From Pseudomonadota bacterium (lineage in GTDB: Bacteria; Pseudomonadota; Gammaproteobacteria; Xanthomonadales; SZUA-38), in contig JBCCCR010000013.1 in assembly GCA_039033415.1 (NCBI GenBank), forward strand, positions 1 through 64,000: a DNA stretch of 64,000 nt. The letters run 5' to 3'. The position numbers and the translations under genes were made by a program. Shown here one piece after another: positions 26,264-34,742 of the stretch (position 1 is its first letter; each line of letters opens with the position of its first letter). Under the pieces are notes generated by a model. It worked only from the letters and a program-made list of their open reading frames with translations. It was not told where the DNA came from and did not search any database.

Positions 26264-29206
26264 TCAGCCGCCTAGCTTCATTTCGAAGCCAATGAAAAAT
26301 CTTCGGCCGTAGATATCGTAGCGACCGGGGTCTGTATTGATCTGAGTGGACTCGGCGCCGAGCAGCGGGGGTGCGTTTTCCAATACGTTCGCTACGCCCA
26401 CGGATAGCCTTGATCGCTTCGAGGTTTCGAATTGGATCGAAACATCAACGTAGTGCTGATCGTCCACCGCAGGTATCGCAAGTACGGGTTCAGGAGCGCC
26501 GGCCGCCTCGGCGAATACGGGAGCGAGGTTAGTCACGCTCGACAACCAACGCCAGCGTATCGCGCCGGCAAACCGACCGTTGTCGTAACGCATCGTCGCG
26601 GTTGCTAGCTGTTCCGGAAATACGGCGCTCACCGAACCCGAGCATGCGGTCTCGAACCCGCCGGCGCAATCGATGAGCGGGCTCAGCGCACTGGCAGCAT
26701 TACTGAACTCGATGTAGTGGGTGCCGCGTAGGTCGATCGACAATTCTGTCCCAGGAGGCCCCATCCAAGCGGGCGCTGCCCTCGCATAACCCAGATAGGC
26801 GTCAATCCCGCGAACTCTGGCAACCGAATTGTTGAGCGGCTGGATTGTGACCTCAGAGAGAAAACCATCCGGCCGGCGGCTTATCAAACCGCAAACGCTG
26901 CTTTGTGGGTTCTGTTCTAAAGCACACAGCGTAAACGGATCACCAGCAACATCGATGGCGTTGTCTATGTCGACCGAAAAATAGTCCACACCCAGTCGCA
27001 GCCCATTGGACACATTGAGAGCGACGTCCGCGCCAAGCGTTATGGTCCGAGCGCGTTCCGGATCGAGACTGGGATTACCCCGAGCCACGCTTGTGAAGGG
27101 TAGCAGCGCGCTGTCGGTCCCGCTGCCGGGGGCGCCGTAGACGCCTAACTGGGACGGGTCCATTCCCTGAGCAATGCAGACATCGGCTAATCCCCGACCG
27201 ACCGGGTCGTTCGCGGCCAAGCAGAAATCGATGCCTCCCGATAGGACCATTTCGTTGACCGATGCAGGGGTCGAGAGGTCTTCGATCGCTGGCGCTCTGA
27301 CGGCTCGTTGAACCATGCCTCGAAAACGAATCCGTTCATTCGGAAGCCATTGGATACCGCCTTTCCAACTCCACACTCCGCCGATAGACCCGTAGCGGGA
27401 GTAGCGCACCCCGAGTTCCAACTCGATGCGTTCCGCCAGCGGTTTGGCCGCCACAAGGGGTACTAGCAACTCCGCAAAGGTTTCATATACCTCTGCGTCA
27501 GCTGTGAGCGGTGCGCCTGAAACGGTGAAACCGCCAAGATCCCCGGCTTCTAGTATGGGGCTGGGGCGATAGGTGCTGGAGTTATGTCGAAACTCCAGAC
27601 CCGCGGACAAGCCGATATCCCCAACCGGCCCGCGCTGCAGCAAACCGGTTGCGACAAAGGCGGCGGCGTGCTGACGGGTTTCCAATCGGTTCCTAATGCC
27701 ATCAACGCGAATGAAGTCGGCAGCCGCCTGGGAGAGATTGCCTTCGCCAAATACGTTGACAGGCACGCAGCCCCCGGTCGGATCCAAGCAGCCGCCGGAG
27801 AGTGGGTCGATTAACAGACCCTGGCGAAACCGCGATAGGGAGATACCGTTGCTGAGTTCAAAGAACGCGTCGCTACGATCATAGGAATAGTATGCGTCGA
27901 GCGCCCAGTCTGAGGCTATGTCTTCTTGAAAACCCAAGACCGTCCGATAGTTTTGAGACTGTCGTGGGACGGTTCTGGGACCCAGCTCCGTGAGGCGTTT
28001 GGCGAAAAACACTTCGGCGATACCGTCGTTGTCCCCGTCGAAAGTGGTGCGCAGCTGTTGCCTCGTTGGGGCATCGAAGAACGGTGAATCTATGGAGAAG
28101 GAGATAGGTTCCCGGATATTGGTGATCGGGAACTGCAGTTGGGTCGACACGTCTGAATACATGAATTCAAAGTAGAGCTCGGTCCCCGAGTCCAGCTCGA
28201 AGTCGAGGATTGTGCCCGTAGAAAAGCGGGTCTGCTCCGTTTGTATCGTGACGTTCTGTGCCGTGTTGTAAAAATCATCCAGCGAGAACATCCGCACCGA
28301 ACCGTTTTGGTTAAAGACAGCGTTGCCCAAGGTGCCATCAGTCTCTAGCAGCGGAAAAAAGACGATGCCTTCGGGAATGACGGGGGACCCCGCTACAAAA
28401 AGTTCCCCGGTCGTGCGGCTTTCCGCAAACAACTGGCTGGTGAAGTCTCGGTCGCTGCCTCGCAGAGGCGCCCGATTGAGATAGTCAAAGTAGGCCATTA
28501 CTCTGCCGCGGCCCTTCGCAAAGCTTGTGCCGGCCGTCAGGTTTCCATTCACAGACTCACCGTCGCCTTCCCCAAAGATATCGAATCGGCTGCCAACCTC
28601 CACGCCGTCAAAGTCGTCCCGGAGTATAAAGTTCACCACGCCTGCGATGGCGTCGGACCCATATACCGTCGATGCACCCCCGGTTACCACTTCGATACGT
28701 TCCAGTAGCGCGCTGGGAATGACGCTGACATCAACAGCGCTGCGTGAGCCAACCCCGGTGCTGGAGCCTGCCGGCCCCAGCCGCCGACCGTTCAGCAGCG
28801 TCAGCGTTCGGGCGGGCCCCAGGCCCCGCAGATCTACGGTCGCGGTAGCGTCGCCCCCAAACGTGGTCGAGCGACCTTGACCCGGGACAAACTGGGGCAG
28901 CTGATTGAGAAAGTCCTCGACGCTGAGGTCAGCAAATTCCGCCAGCTCCGCCCGCGGGTAAACAACCACCGGACTCGCCGCGCGGGCATCCGGGCGCGCT
29001 ATCCGCGTCCCGGTAACGACAACTTCCTCAATCGAGTCAACGGAGTTTTCCGAGGACGAGTCATCCGCCTGGATCGGAGATGCTGCCAGGAGGATGCACC
29101 CCGCGACCACCAGCAGTGCGGCTAACTGTTGGGACGGCGTCCTGTCCTGCTCGCTGCGTCTCAAACTGCTACCGGGGCAGGTTGGTCGGAAATTCAAGCG
29201 CAGCAA
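26264..29206 (-). CDS. TonB-dependent outer-membrane receptor
   Basis: A 980-residue receptor with a late signal sequence (LAALLVVAGCILLAASPIQA) after an unusually long N-terminal extension. The TonB box region is IEEVVVTGTRIARPD. The plug domain follows (about 70-220, with VDLRGLGPARTLTLLNGRRL and VEVVTGGASTVYGSDAIAGV), then a 22-strand barrel ending FFIGFEMKLGG. It imports a ligand across the outer membrane using TonB energy; the plug style (VTGTRI, GASTVYG) matches the large receptor class for saccharides, peptides or other organic nutrients rather than classic siderophore receptors. The start overlaps the end of the upstream regulator gene by 38 bases, so the two are translationally coupled. 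The internal FIGFEM near the end is ordinary barrel sequence, not the FxxGFE tail. Confidence 0.92.
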   Translation of the reverse strand: MLRLNFRPTCPGSSLRRSEQDRTPSQQLAALLVVAGCILLAASPIQADDSSSENSVDSIEEVVVTGTRIARPDARAASPVVVYPRAELAEFADLSVEDFLNQLPQFVPGQGRSTTFGGDATATVDLRGLGPARTLTLLNGRRLGPAGSSTGVGSRSAVDVSVIPSALLERIEVVTGGASTVYGSDAIAGVVNFILRDDFDGVEVGSRFDIFGEGDGESVNGNLTAGTSFAKGRGRVMAYFDYLNRAPLRGSDRDFTSQLFAESRTTGELFVAGSPVIPEGIVFFPLLETDGTLGNAVFNQNGSVRMFSLDDFYNTAQNVTIQTEQTRFSTGTILDFELDSGTELYFEFMYSDVSTQLQFPITNIREPISFSIDSPFFDAPTRQQLRTTFDGDNDGIAEVFFAKRLTELGPRTVPRQSQNYRTVLGFQEDIASDWALDAYYSYDRSDAFFELSNGISLSRFRQGLLIDPLSGGCLDPTGGCVPVNVFGEGNLSQAAADFIRVDGIRNRLETRQHAAAFVATGLLQRGPVGDIGLSAGLEFRHNSSTYRPSPILEAGDLGGFTVSGAPLTADAEVYETFAELLVPLVAAKPLAERIELELGVRYSRYGSIGGVWSWKGGIQWLPNERIRFRGMVQRAVRAPAIEDLSTPASVNEMVLSGGIDFCLAANDPVGRGLADVCIAQGMDPSQLGVYGAPGSGTDSALLPFTSVARGNPSLDPERARTITLGADVALNVSNGLRLGVDYFSVDIDNAIDVAGDPFTLCALEQNPQSSVCGLISRRPDGFLSEVTIQPLNNSVARVRGIDAYLGYARAAPAWMGPPGTELSIDLRGTHYIEFSNAASALSPLIDCAGGFETACSGSVSAVFPEQLATATMRYDNGRFAGAIRWRWLSSVTNLAPVFAEAAGAPEPVLAIPAVDDQHYVDVSIQFETSKRSRLSVGVANVLENAPPLLGAESTQINTDPGRYDIYGRRFFIGFEMKLGG

Positions 29207-31028
29207 ACTGTTCGTCGGTCAGGCTGAACTCGGAGCGGAGTTCGTGCCAGCGAGGATCAGCAAGGAGCGGCTTGAGCACCGGGTCACGTCCAATCAGGGC
29301 GTGGACCTTCGTCGTCTCATAGTAGACACGCAGCCATCGAAAAGCCGCATCAATGTTCCCCGTGGCGGCGTAAACGAACACGAGACTTAAGGGTTGCTCT
29401 TCCCTCCGTCTGTTGAGTAATTCGAGCGAGTGTTCGTATTCATCCGTCAGCCCCAGACGGTGATAGGCAACAGCAGCGGTGCTCAGCCAGGCCTCAGCAT
29501 TGGGGCGATGGTCCTCGATAAGGCGAAGTGCTTCCTCTACCTCCCCCTGAAGCAACTTAATCTTTGTCAGCTCATGCTTCATGTCCCCGCGGCCCGGATA
29601 AAGCCGCAGCATTGTCTCGACATGCGCCTCTGCGGCTTCAAATCGCTCTGCGATGACGTAAGCGAGCACCATAAATCGCTGGCAAATGATGCAGAGCGGA
29701 TCGTGGGCAACCAGGTATTCCCCTAGCTGTACCGCCTCATCAACCCGACCGACGGTGAGCCAAACTGGAATCGCGCTGCGAATGATATCGACATTGGTCG
29801 GATCTGCCGCGAACGCGACGCGGTAATGGGCCGCAGCGCTTTCGTAGTTCTTGTGGTGAAATAGCTCACGCCACCCCTTCCACGCGTTAGCGATAGGATC
29901 GTCCGGTACGAGCTCAAGGACTCTGTTGGTTACGGTATAGGCGTTCTCGACTGCCTCGTCCAAGGTAGCCTGGTCAGTCAGCCGTTGCTGATAGTACGCG
30001 CGACTCAGCTCCGTCATCGCGCGAATGAAAGTGGGATCTCTCTCCAGAGCTTCCTTCAACAACTCGATGGCGACCGGAAGCTGATCGAGCTCGCGGGAGT
30101 TGATTATTTGCCGCGCATGTCCGAAGAGATTAAAAGTCACAGGATCGGTCACGCTAGTCCCGGATAGAACTCGAACCAAGTCCGCTTGAAGCGAACCTGC
30201 TACGGCGAGCGCGATTTCGGATTGAATATCCGTTGCAGCCTCCAACCCGATATCGAAGGCTTCTGACCAGACATGTTTGTCGTTGCTGGCATCAATGAGC
30301 TGCGCTACAACGCGAACCTCGCCGCCAGATTCACGGACGCTGCCTTCGAGCAAATAACGCGCGTTGAGCCTTTCAGAAATGGTGCGGATATCTGCGTCGC
30401 TGTCCTGAAACGAAAACGATGAGGTCCTGCCGAGCACATGCAGACCCGGTGACTGGGCAAGTCGATGGATGACCTCCTCAGAAAGCGACGCACCGAAGTA
30501 CTTCAGATTTTGCTCGTTGCTAAGGTCAAGAAAAGGCAGTACGGCAATTGAGCTTTTGGGGGGGTTGAAGGGCTCAATCGTTTCGCCGCCGGGCTGCAAT
30601 AGCAGCCAACTCGCCAGGGCGGCAAACGCAACGCCGACCGCTAACACCCAGGTCCGGCGCGGTTGTTCTACAAAAGGCGCTGTAGCGTTGGCGGCGGCCG
30701 GGATAGACGCAACGCTCTGTTCAAAAATATATCCCTGCCGGGGAATTGTGCGGATGATACGTTTGTCTGTGTCACCGATTGCTTTTCGGATTTCAACCAA
30801 ACATTGGGTAAGCGAGTCACGGGTGACCACGGCATCCTTCCAAACCTCGTCGTGAAGCCGATCAATCGTCACGAGGCTGCGGTGGTTACTCAGCAGAACC
30901 TTCAGGACTTCAAAGGACTGGCGCCGTAGCTTGATTTCGCGCTCCTCACTACGCAAAGAATTGCGGCGTAGATCTAATTTGAAGTTGCCGAAACTGTATG
31001 CCTCCGGATTGTCGCGCGCGTCTCCCAT
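29169..31028 (-). CDS. CadC/TolB-like winged-helix regulator with TPR domain
   Basis: A 619-residue one-component regulator. Residues about 10-108 are an OmpR/PhoB-type winged helix (FGNFKLDLRRNSLRS, VWKDAVVTRDSLTQCLVEIR, RTIPRQGYIF). A single transmembrane helix follows near 127-147 (WVLAVGVAFAALASWLLL). The periplasmic part starts with an FlgO/TolB-like domain (SSIAVLPFLDLSNEQNLKYF, then YLLEGSVRESGGEVRVVAQL) and continues as TPR-like helices to the end. Such proteins bind tandem direct repeats while membrane-anchored and sense signals through the TPR part. The downstream overlapping TonB receptor is its probable target. Upstream lies TTTTTCG-N4-TTTTTCG at 31081-31098, exactly the 7-4-7 geometry of PhoB boxes. 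Confidence 0.88.
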   Translation of the reverse strand: MGDARDNPEAYSFGNFKLDLRRNSLRSEEREIKLRRQSFEVLKVLLSNHRSLVTIDRLHDEVWKDAVVTRDSLTQCLVEIRKAIGDTDKRIIRTIPRQGYIFEQSVASIPAAANATAPFVEQPRRTWVLAVGVAFAALASWLLLQPGGETIEPFNPPKSSIAVLPFLDLSNEQNLKYFGASLSEEVIHRLAQSPGLHVLGRTSSFSFQDSDADIRTISERLNARYLLEGSVRESGGEVRVVAQLIDASNDKHVWSEAFDIGLEAATDIQSEIALAVAGSLQADLVRVLSGTSVTDPVTFNLFGHARQIINSRELDQLPVAIELLKEALERDPTFIRAMTELSRAYYQQRLTDQATLDEAVENAYTVTNRVLELVPDDPIANAWKGWRELFHHKNYESAAAHYRVAFAADPTNVDIIRSAIPVWLTVGRVDEAVQLGEYLVAHDPLCIICQRFMVLAYVIAERFEAAEAHVETMLRLYPGRGDMKHELTKIKLLQGEVEEALRLIEDHRPNAEAWLSTAAVAYHRLGLTDEYEHSLELLNRRREEQPLSLVFVYAATGNIDAAFRWLRVYYETTKVHALIGRDPVLKPLLADPRWHELRSEFSLTDEQFAALEFPTNLPR

Positions 31029-31080
31029 GTTTAAAGCAAAGCTCTATTGATGCTCCTGTAGACGGCTCACCTGTAGCGTC

Positions 31081-31098
31081 TTTTTCGGTGATTTTTCG
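31081..31098 (+). promoter_or_regulatory. PhoB-like direct repeat TTTTTCG-N4-TTTTTCG (site E)
   Basis: Two perfect TTTTTCG heptamers (31081 and 31092) lie 11 bases apart, 53 bases upstream of the winged-helix regulator gene but pointing away from it. Candidate autoregulatory site; it could also serve an unproven 67-codon plus-strand frame starting at 31162. Confidence 0.5.
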
Positions 31099-31534
31099 CT
31101 ACCGCAGAGTCCGGCCGGCCTAGATTGGACTCGGCCGCAATATGTCGCGAGGTCTACTGACATGAATAAACGCCCAAACGACTCGTCGCCTGCGACTGGG
31201 CGCTCAATAGGTTCGCGTCCACCGGGTTGGCTGCTTCCATGCGCAGGGCTCACCGATTCCGAGGACGCGTACATTCGCCGAGTAGGTATTTCACGCAGAC
31301 TCCGTGAGCTTTGCCGCTCAAAGCGGCATCCACGGAGCCTTCAGTCAGTTCCTTGCTCCTCTTAAACAGCACTATTATCACCCGAAAGTTGAATCAGCCG
31401 TTTCGCCTTCAAGCTGAGCTTCGATGAAGATTGCTAGTGCCGCAGCGGCGACGCATAGTACTCGGTTCACAGACTTACCGAGCCAATCAGGACGAAGCTT
31501 GCGGAACTACGTTTAACTCCTAGACATTCGCCCG

Positions 31535-31563
31535 TTTTTCGTTCTCTTTTCGCGGATTTTTCG
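31535..31563 (+). promoter_or_regulatory. Triple TTTTCG box with exact 11-bp spacing (site D)
   Basis: TTTTTCG at 31535, TTTTCG at 31547 and TTTTTCG at 31557 place the TTCG cores at 31538, 31549 and 31560, two perfect 11-base steps. It lies about 190 bases upstream of the beta-helix gene at 31752 and points toward it. Confidence 0.6.
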
Positions 31564-31751
31564 TTACTCGCGACGAAGTCCAATCCAATGATACTACTAT
31601 CTCGACTGTCTTTGGCGCGAACCTGAATTCGATAGATTTGAGCATGAGCGATGGTGCTTTCTAAGAGTGACATCAGCCCAGTTCGAATGAGGCATTTGAA
31701 ACGGGGCTTGCGATTCTGACGCACAAATAAGAAAGAACGAAAAGGAGTAGT

Positions 31752-33158
31752 ATGTCCTACTGGCATAAGCAGTTGGCGAAGGCCGCGGTAGGGACCCTGC
31801 TGTGCCCGCCTTCTCTTGCTCAAAACCTAACGGTTGATCGTCTAGACGACGAGCCAGGTGCGGATATTTGCTCAGATTTCATCGCTGCCGATTGCTCCCT
31901 CAGAGGAGCGCTGGCATTCGCTGAGCAAGTGCCGGGTGATCAGTCCATAAGACTGCCCAGTGGAACATACCTTTTGAATTCGGAACTCGCATTAACTTTG
32001 CCAGACCGAGGTTCAACAACAATCGAAGGTGAAGGTGCCGAAACTACAACGGTAGTCGCAAACGTTGGTTTTCGTGTAATGCGCATCGAAACGGGGGACG
32101 TAACTCTGCGCGGTTTCACCATGACCGGTGGTGACGTAAGGAATACGGACATCGACGTTGGCGGGGGACTCTTCATCGGTTCATTACCTGGGGCCAATGT
32201 TCTCCTAGAAGACATGGTTGTTTCTGAAAACGCGAGTCTCGCCAGAACCGGGGCCGGTATTTTTGCAGGGTCTGGCCTGACTGTGCGTCGGTCTAACATT
32301 TCGAACAACAATGGTGGCGGTATTCAGTCGCTGGGCTTCGCCACAATCGAAGACTCTGTTATCACCGAGAATGATGGGTTTGGCGTTGCTTATGAGAACA
32401 ACGGAGAGGTAGTTCGATCCATCATCTCAAGCAATCAAGGGCGAGGCGTGATTGCAGCTTTTCGGGTTACGGTCGAAGACTCTTTTATTGATTCAAACAT
32501 ATCGGCTAGTCGAGACGGTGGCGGTATCCGTGCAAGCGTGGCAACGATACGCCGAACCACAATCTCGCGGAACACGGCACCTAATGGGGCGGGTGTTTTC
32601 ATCGAGTTGCCCTTGGGTTCATTCGACTCGTTGATTGAGAATTCTACGATCTCCAGCAACAGCGTGCCTTTGACGGGCAGAGGAGCCGCAGTAAGTGTGT
32701 CCTCCGGAGTCGTCTTGACGATGAACCATGTAACGATTGCCCGAAACACAGCTTTTGGGGGTGCGGCCATCGACAACGAAGGTCGTATCGTCGCGAGCAA
32801 TTCGATTTTGAGTGCCACTAACAATGTTTGTCGCGGGTCTCCTCTCGTAACCGCAGGAGGAAACATCGACTCTTCGACGAGTTGCCGCCTGGACTTGGAA
32901 GTGGGAGACATTGAAAACATCTCGTTAGCTGAGTTAGCGCTGCTGCAGCTTGGCGACAACGGCGGCATTGCCCCAACTCATTTGCTTGGCGCGCAGAGCG
33001 TCGCCCTAGAGCATGGTCAAACGTTGAATTGCGCAGATAGAGACCAGCTTGGAAATCCTAGAGACGCATTGAGATGTGACGCAGGTGCTCTGCAACTGTC
33101 TATGATGCGCCCCGAATTCCTGTTCGGCGACGGCTTTGAGAGCCAAAACCATCAGTGA
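31752..33158 (+). CDS. Exported CSLREA beta-helix protein with FLFGDGFE tail
   Basis: A 468-residue protein with AAGGAG 5 bases before the ATG and a short leader (AAVGTLLCPPSLAQ). The opening motif is LTVDRLDDEP...AADCSLRGAL, then a compact parallel beta-helix with N-x-x-GGGI turns (about residues 70-380). A choice-of-anchor Q-like stretch (NCADRDQLGNPRDALRCDAG) is followed by the tail EFLFGDGFESQNHQ; eight residues follow the GFE, the longest extension in the set. It is shorter than the three other family members here. Base composition is lower in GC than the flanking chromosome (many AT-rich codons), as in the next gene, which suggests separate acquisition. Confidence 0.84.
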   Translation: MSYWHKQLAKAAVGTLLCPPSLAQNLTVDRLDDEPGADICSDFIAADCSLRGALAFAEQVPGDQSIRLPSGTYLLNSELALTLPDRGSTTIEGEGAETTTVVANVGFRVMRIETGDVTLRGFTMTGGDVRNTDIDVGGGLFIGSLPGANVLLEDMVVSENASLARTGAGIFAGSGLTVRRSNISNNNGGGIQSLGFATIEDSVITENDGFGVAYENNGEVVRSIISSNQGRGVIAAFRVTVEDSFIDSNISASRDGGGIRASVATIRRTTISRNTAPNGAGVFIELPLGSFDSLIENSTISSNSVPLTGRGAAVSVSSGVVLTMNHVTIARNTAFGGAAIDNEGRIVASNSILSATNNVCRGSPLVTAGGNIDSSTSCRLDLEVGDIENISLAELALLQLGDNGGIAPTHLLGAQSVALEHGQTLNCADRDQLGNPRDALRCDAGALQLSMMRPEFLFGDGFESQNHQ

Positions 33159-33296
33159 GAGTCATCGTTGAAGTCCAATGCACGATATGTTCAACGTTAC
33201 ATTGACAGTGAACAGATATGCCGCTGAAAGCCTTGACAGCAGAAACGCTGAAGCACTGCACCTGGCCCAGGAAGCCTACCCGGAGGGAGTGTAGTC

Positions 33297-34604
33297 ATGC
33301 ACTTGCCGCGCATCATTCCCTGCCTGTTGCTTTGCTCGTTTTCGTGTGCTGCCCAGGAATGCGTTACTACAAACGTAACAGCCGGGTCGAGTCGAATAAG
33401 TGATCTCACAGCGACTATTATCACCGACCCCATCCGAATCGTTGTCAGCTATTCCAACTCTACGAGAATCAGAGATGCCGCTCATTTTGATGCTGACGGA
33501 AGCGATATCGTCGTCACCGGTGAGATTGTCGATTTGGTCCCAAGCGATAGCGCCGAGACCGAGACATTCCATACGGTGACTCAGTCGGGGCGTGTATATC
33601 GTCATGATGCCAACAAGCCAAGTGCCTTGAGGGAAGTCTGGGTAAACGACCTTAGGCGAGCAAGTTGTTCGTCCGATTCGTTGGCGACAGCGGTTTTTGC
33701 CCAATACGAAAAAGCATCGCCGGAGTTTAGACAAAATTTTGACACATCTATGTTGGTCGTAGGAACACGATATGCCTGTGCCACTGGGCGATCTGACAAC
33801 CGCGTTTATGCGTTAGATTATGAATCGGGCCGAATCCTCTGGACATTCAATGGCAACGCAACTGTTGATTTAGACATCATAACGGGCATGCTTCTTGATC
33901 TAGAAAATGACAGAGTGTTCGTAGCTACGGACAGAACGCTTACCTCGGATCAAAACAGCCTATGGGCTCTTGATTTGACAGGCAATAAGTTATGGTCTGT
34001 TAACTTGGGGCAGTTGGCGGGAGCGCCGCAGTTAAGACAAAACCGTCTCTTCATAAATACTCTTGCTGGCACCATTCACGCTGTCAACGCCGATTCTGGC
34101 GAAAGTCATTGGTCTTTCCCGTTGAATGATGAGGGTCCGAGGCCTGCCCCATTCGGACTGGTTGCTCCAAAAAGCGGAGAGTTCAACGATGACGTCATCA
34201 TCGTATGGGATTTCCTTGGCGAGCTGCATGCCATAAGAGACGCCGGAGATTCGGCCATACCAGTCTGGACTCGTTTCTTTGAGCCCGCCGTTTCGCAGAC
34301 TGACTTTCCGGCGCCTAGATTTCAGAATTTTCGAACACCCTTAAGAATCGTCAAAAACGGGATGACTGTTTTTGCCGCGGGTGATCAAGGAGCGGTCTAC
34401 GAGGTTGATATTTCTTCTGGTTTAGTTACGCGTACGCACGTAGTAGACAACGCCGACGTCCCCCTAACTGCGATTGACGGATATGAGTCAGAAAATCTCG
34501 AGGGTGAGGCAGTAATCGTTGGAGCGGAAAACGGCAAACTGGCAAGAGTCTGCCCAACAGAAGAAACTGTGTTCGTAAGTGGGTTTGAACCTATGGACAT
34601 TTGA
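33297..34604 (+). CDS. Exported PQQ-like beta-propeller protein with VFVSGFE tail
   Basis: A 435-residue protein with a strong GGAGGGAG ribosome binding site and a signal peptide (RIIPCLLLCSFSCAAQ). Repeated blades carry the quinoprotein-type W motif: VYALDYESGRILWTF, LWALDLTGNKLWSVNL, IHAVNADSGESHWSF. These are of the BamB/PQQ-repeat kind, but no cofactor-binding residues can be assigned, so a scaffolding or binding propeller is more likely than a dehydrogenase. Tail: TVFVSGFEPMDI. It lies 138 bases after the beta-helix gene on the same strand with no terminator seen, so probably co-transcribed. A-T rich codon use resembles that gene. Confidence 0.82.
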   Translation: MHLPRIIPCLLLCSFSCAAQECVTTNVTAGSSRISDLTATIITDPIRIVVSYSNSTRIRDAAHFDADGSDIVVTGEIVDLVPSDSAETETFHTVTQSGRVYRHDANKPSALREVWVNDLRRASCSSDSLATAVFAQYEKASPEFRQNFDTSMLVVGTRYACATGRSDNRVYALDYESGRILWTFNGNATVDLDIITGMLLDLENDRVFVATDRTLTSDQNSLWALDLTGNKLWSVNLGQLAGAPQLRQNRLFINTLAGTIHAVNADSGESHWSFPLNDEGPRPAPFGLVAPKSGEFNDDVIIVWDFLGELHAIRDAGDSAIPVWTRFFEPAVSQTDFPAPRFQNFRTPLRIVKNGMTVFAAGDQGAVYEVDISSGLVTRTHVVDNADVPLTAIDGYESENLEGEAVIVGAENGKLARVCPTEETVFVSGFEPMDI

Positions 34605-34742
34605 GCGCTCGCGCCTACCGAACCGGGCTCGCCAAAGTCGATGGTGAAACTCCTGATTCGAAAACTACCGCCAGCGGAATCGGGAACCACTGAACTCACT
34701 GCAATAGCAAAGGCTAACAAAAGCACTCGCTTGTGGTTTAGC

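Noticed and set aside
26264-26320. FIGFEM near the TonB receptor end as another FxxGFE tail
   Set aside because: It is part of the last barrel strands (RRFFIGFEMKLGG), lacks the F-x-x-G-F-E order with acidic/Asn spacer, and occurs in many receptors.
31162-31365. 67-codon plus-strand ORF downstream of the TTTTTCG pair
   Set aside because: Start lacks a ribosome binding site and the sequence has no hydrophobic or conserved segment; the pair is better read as a control site of the regulator gene.
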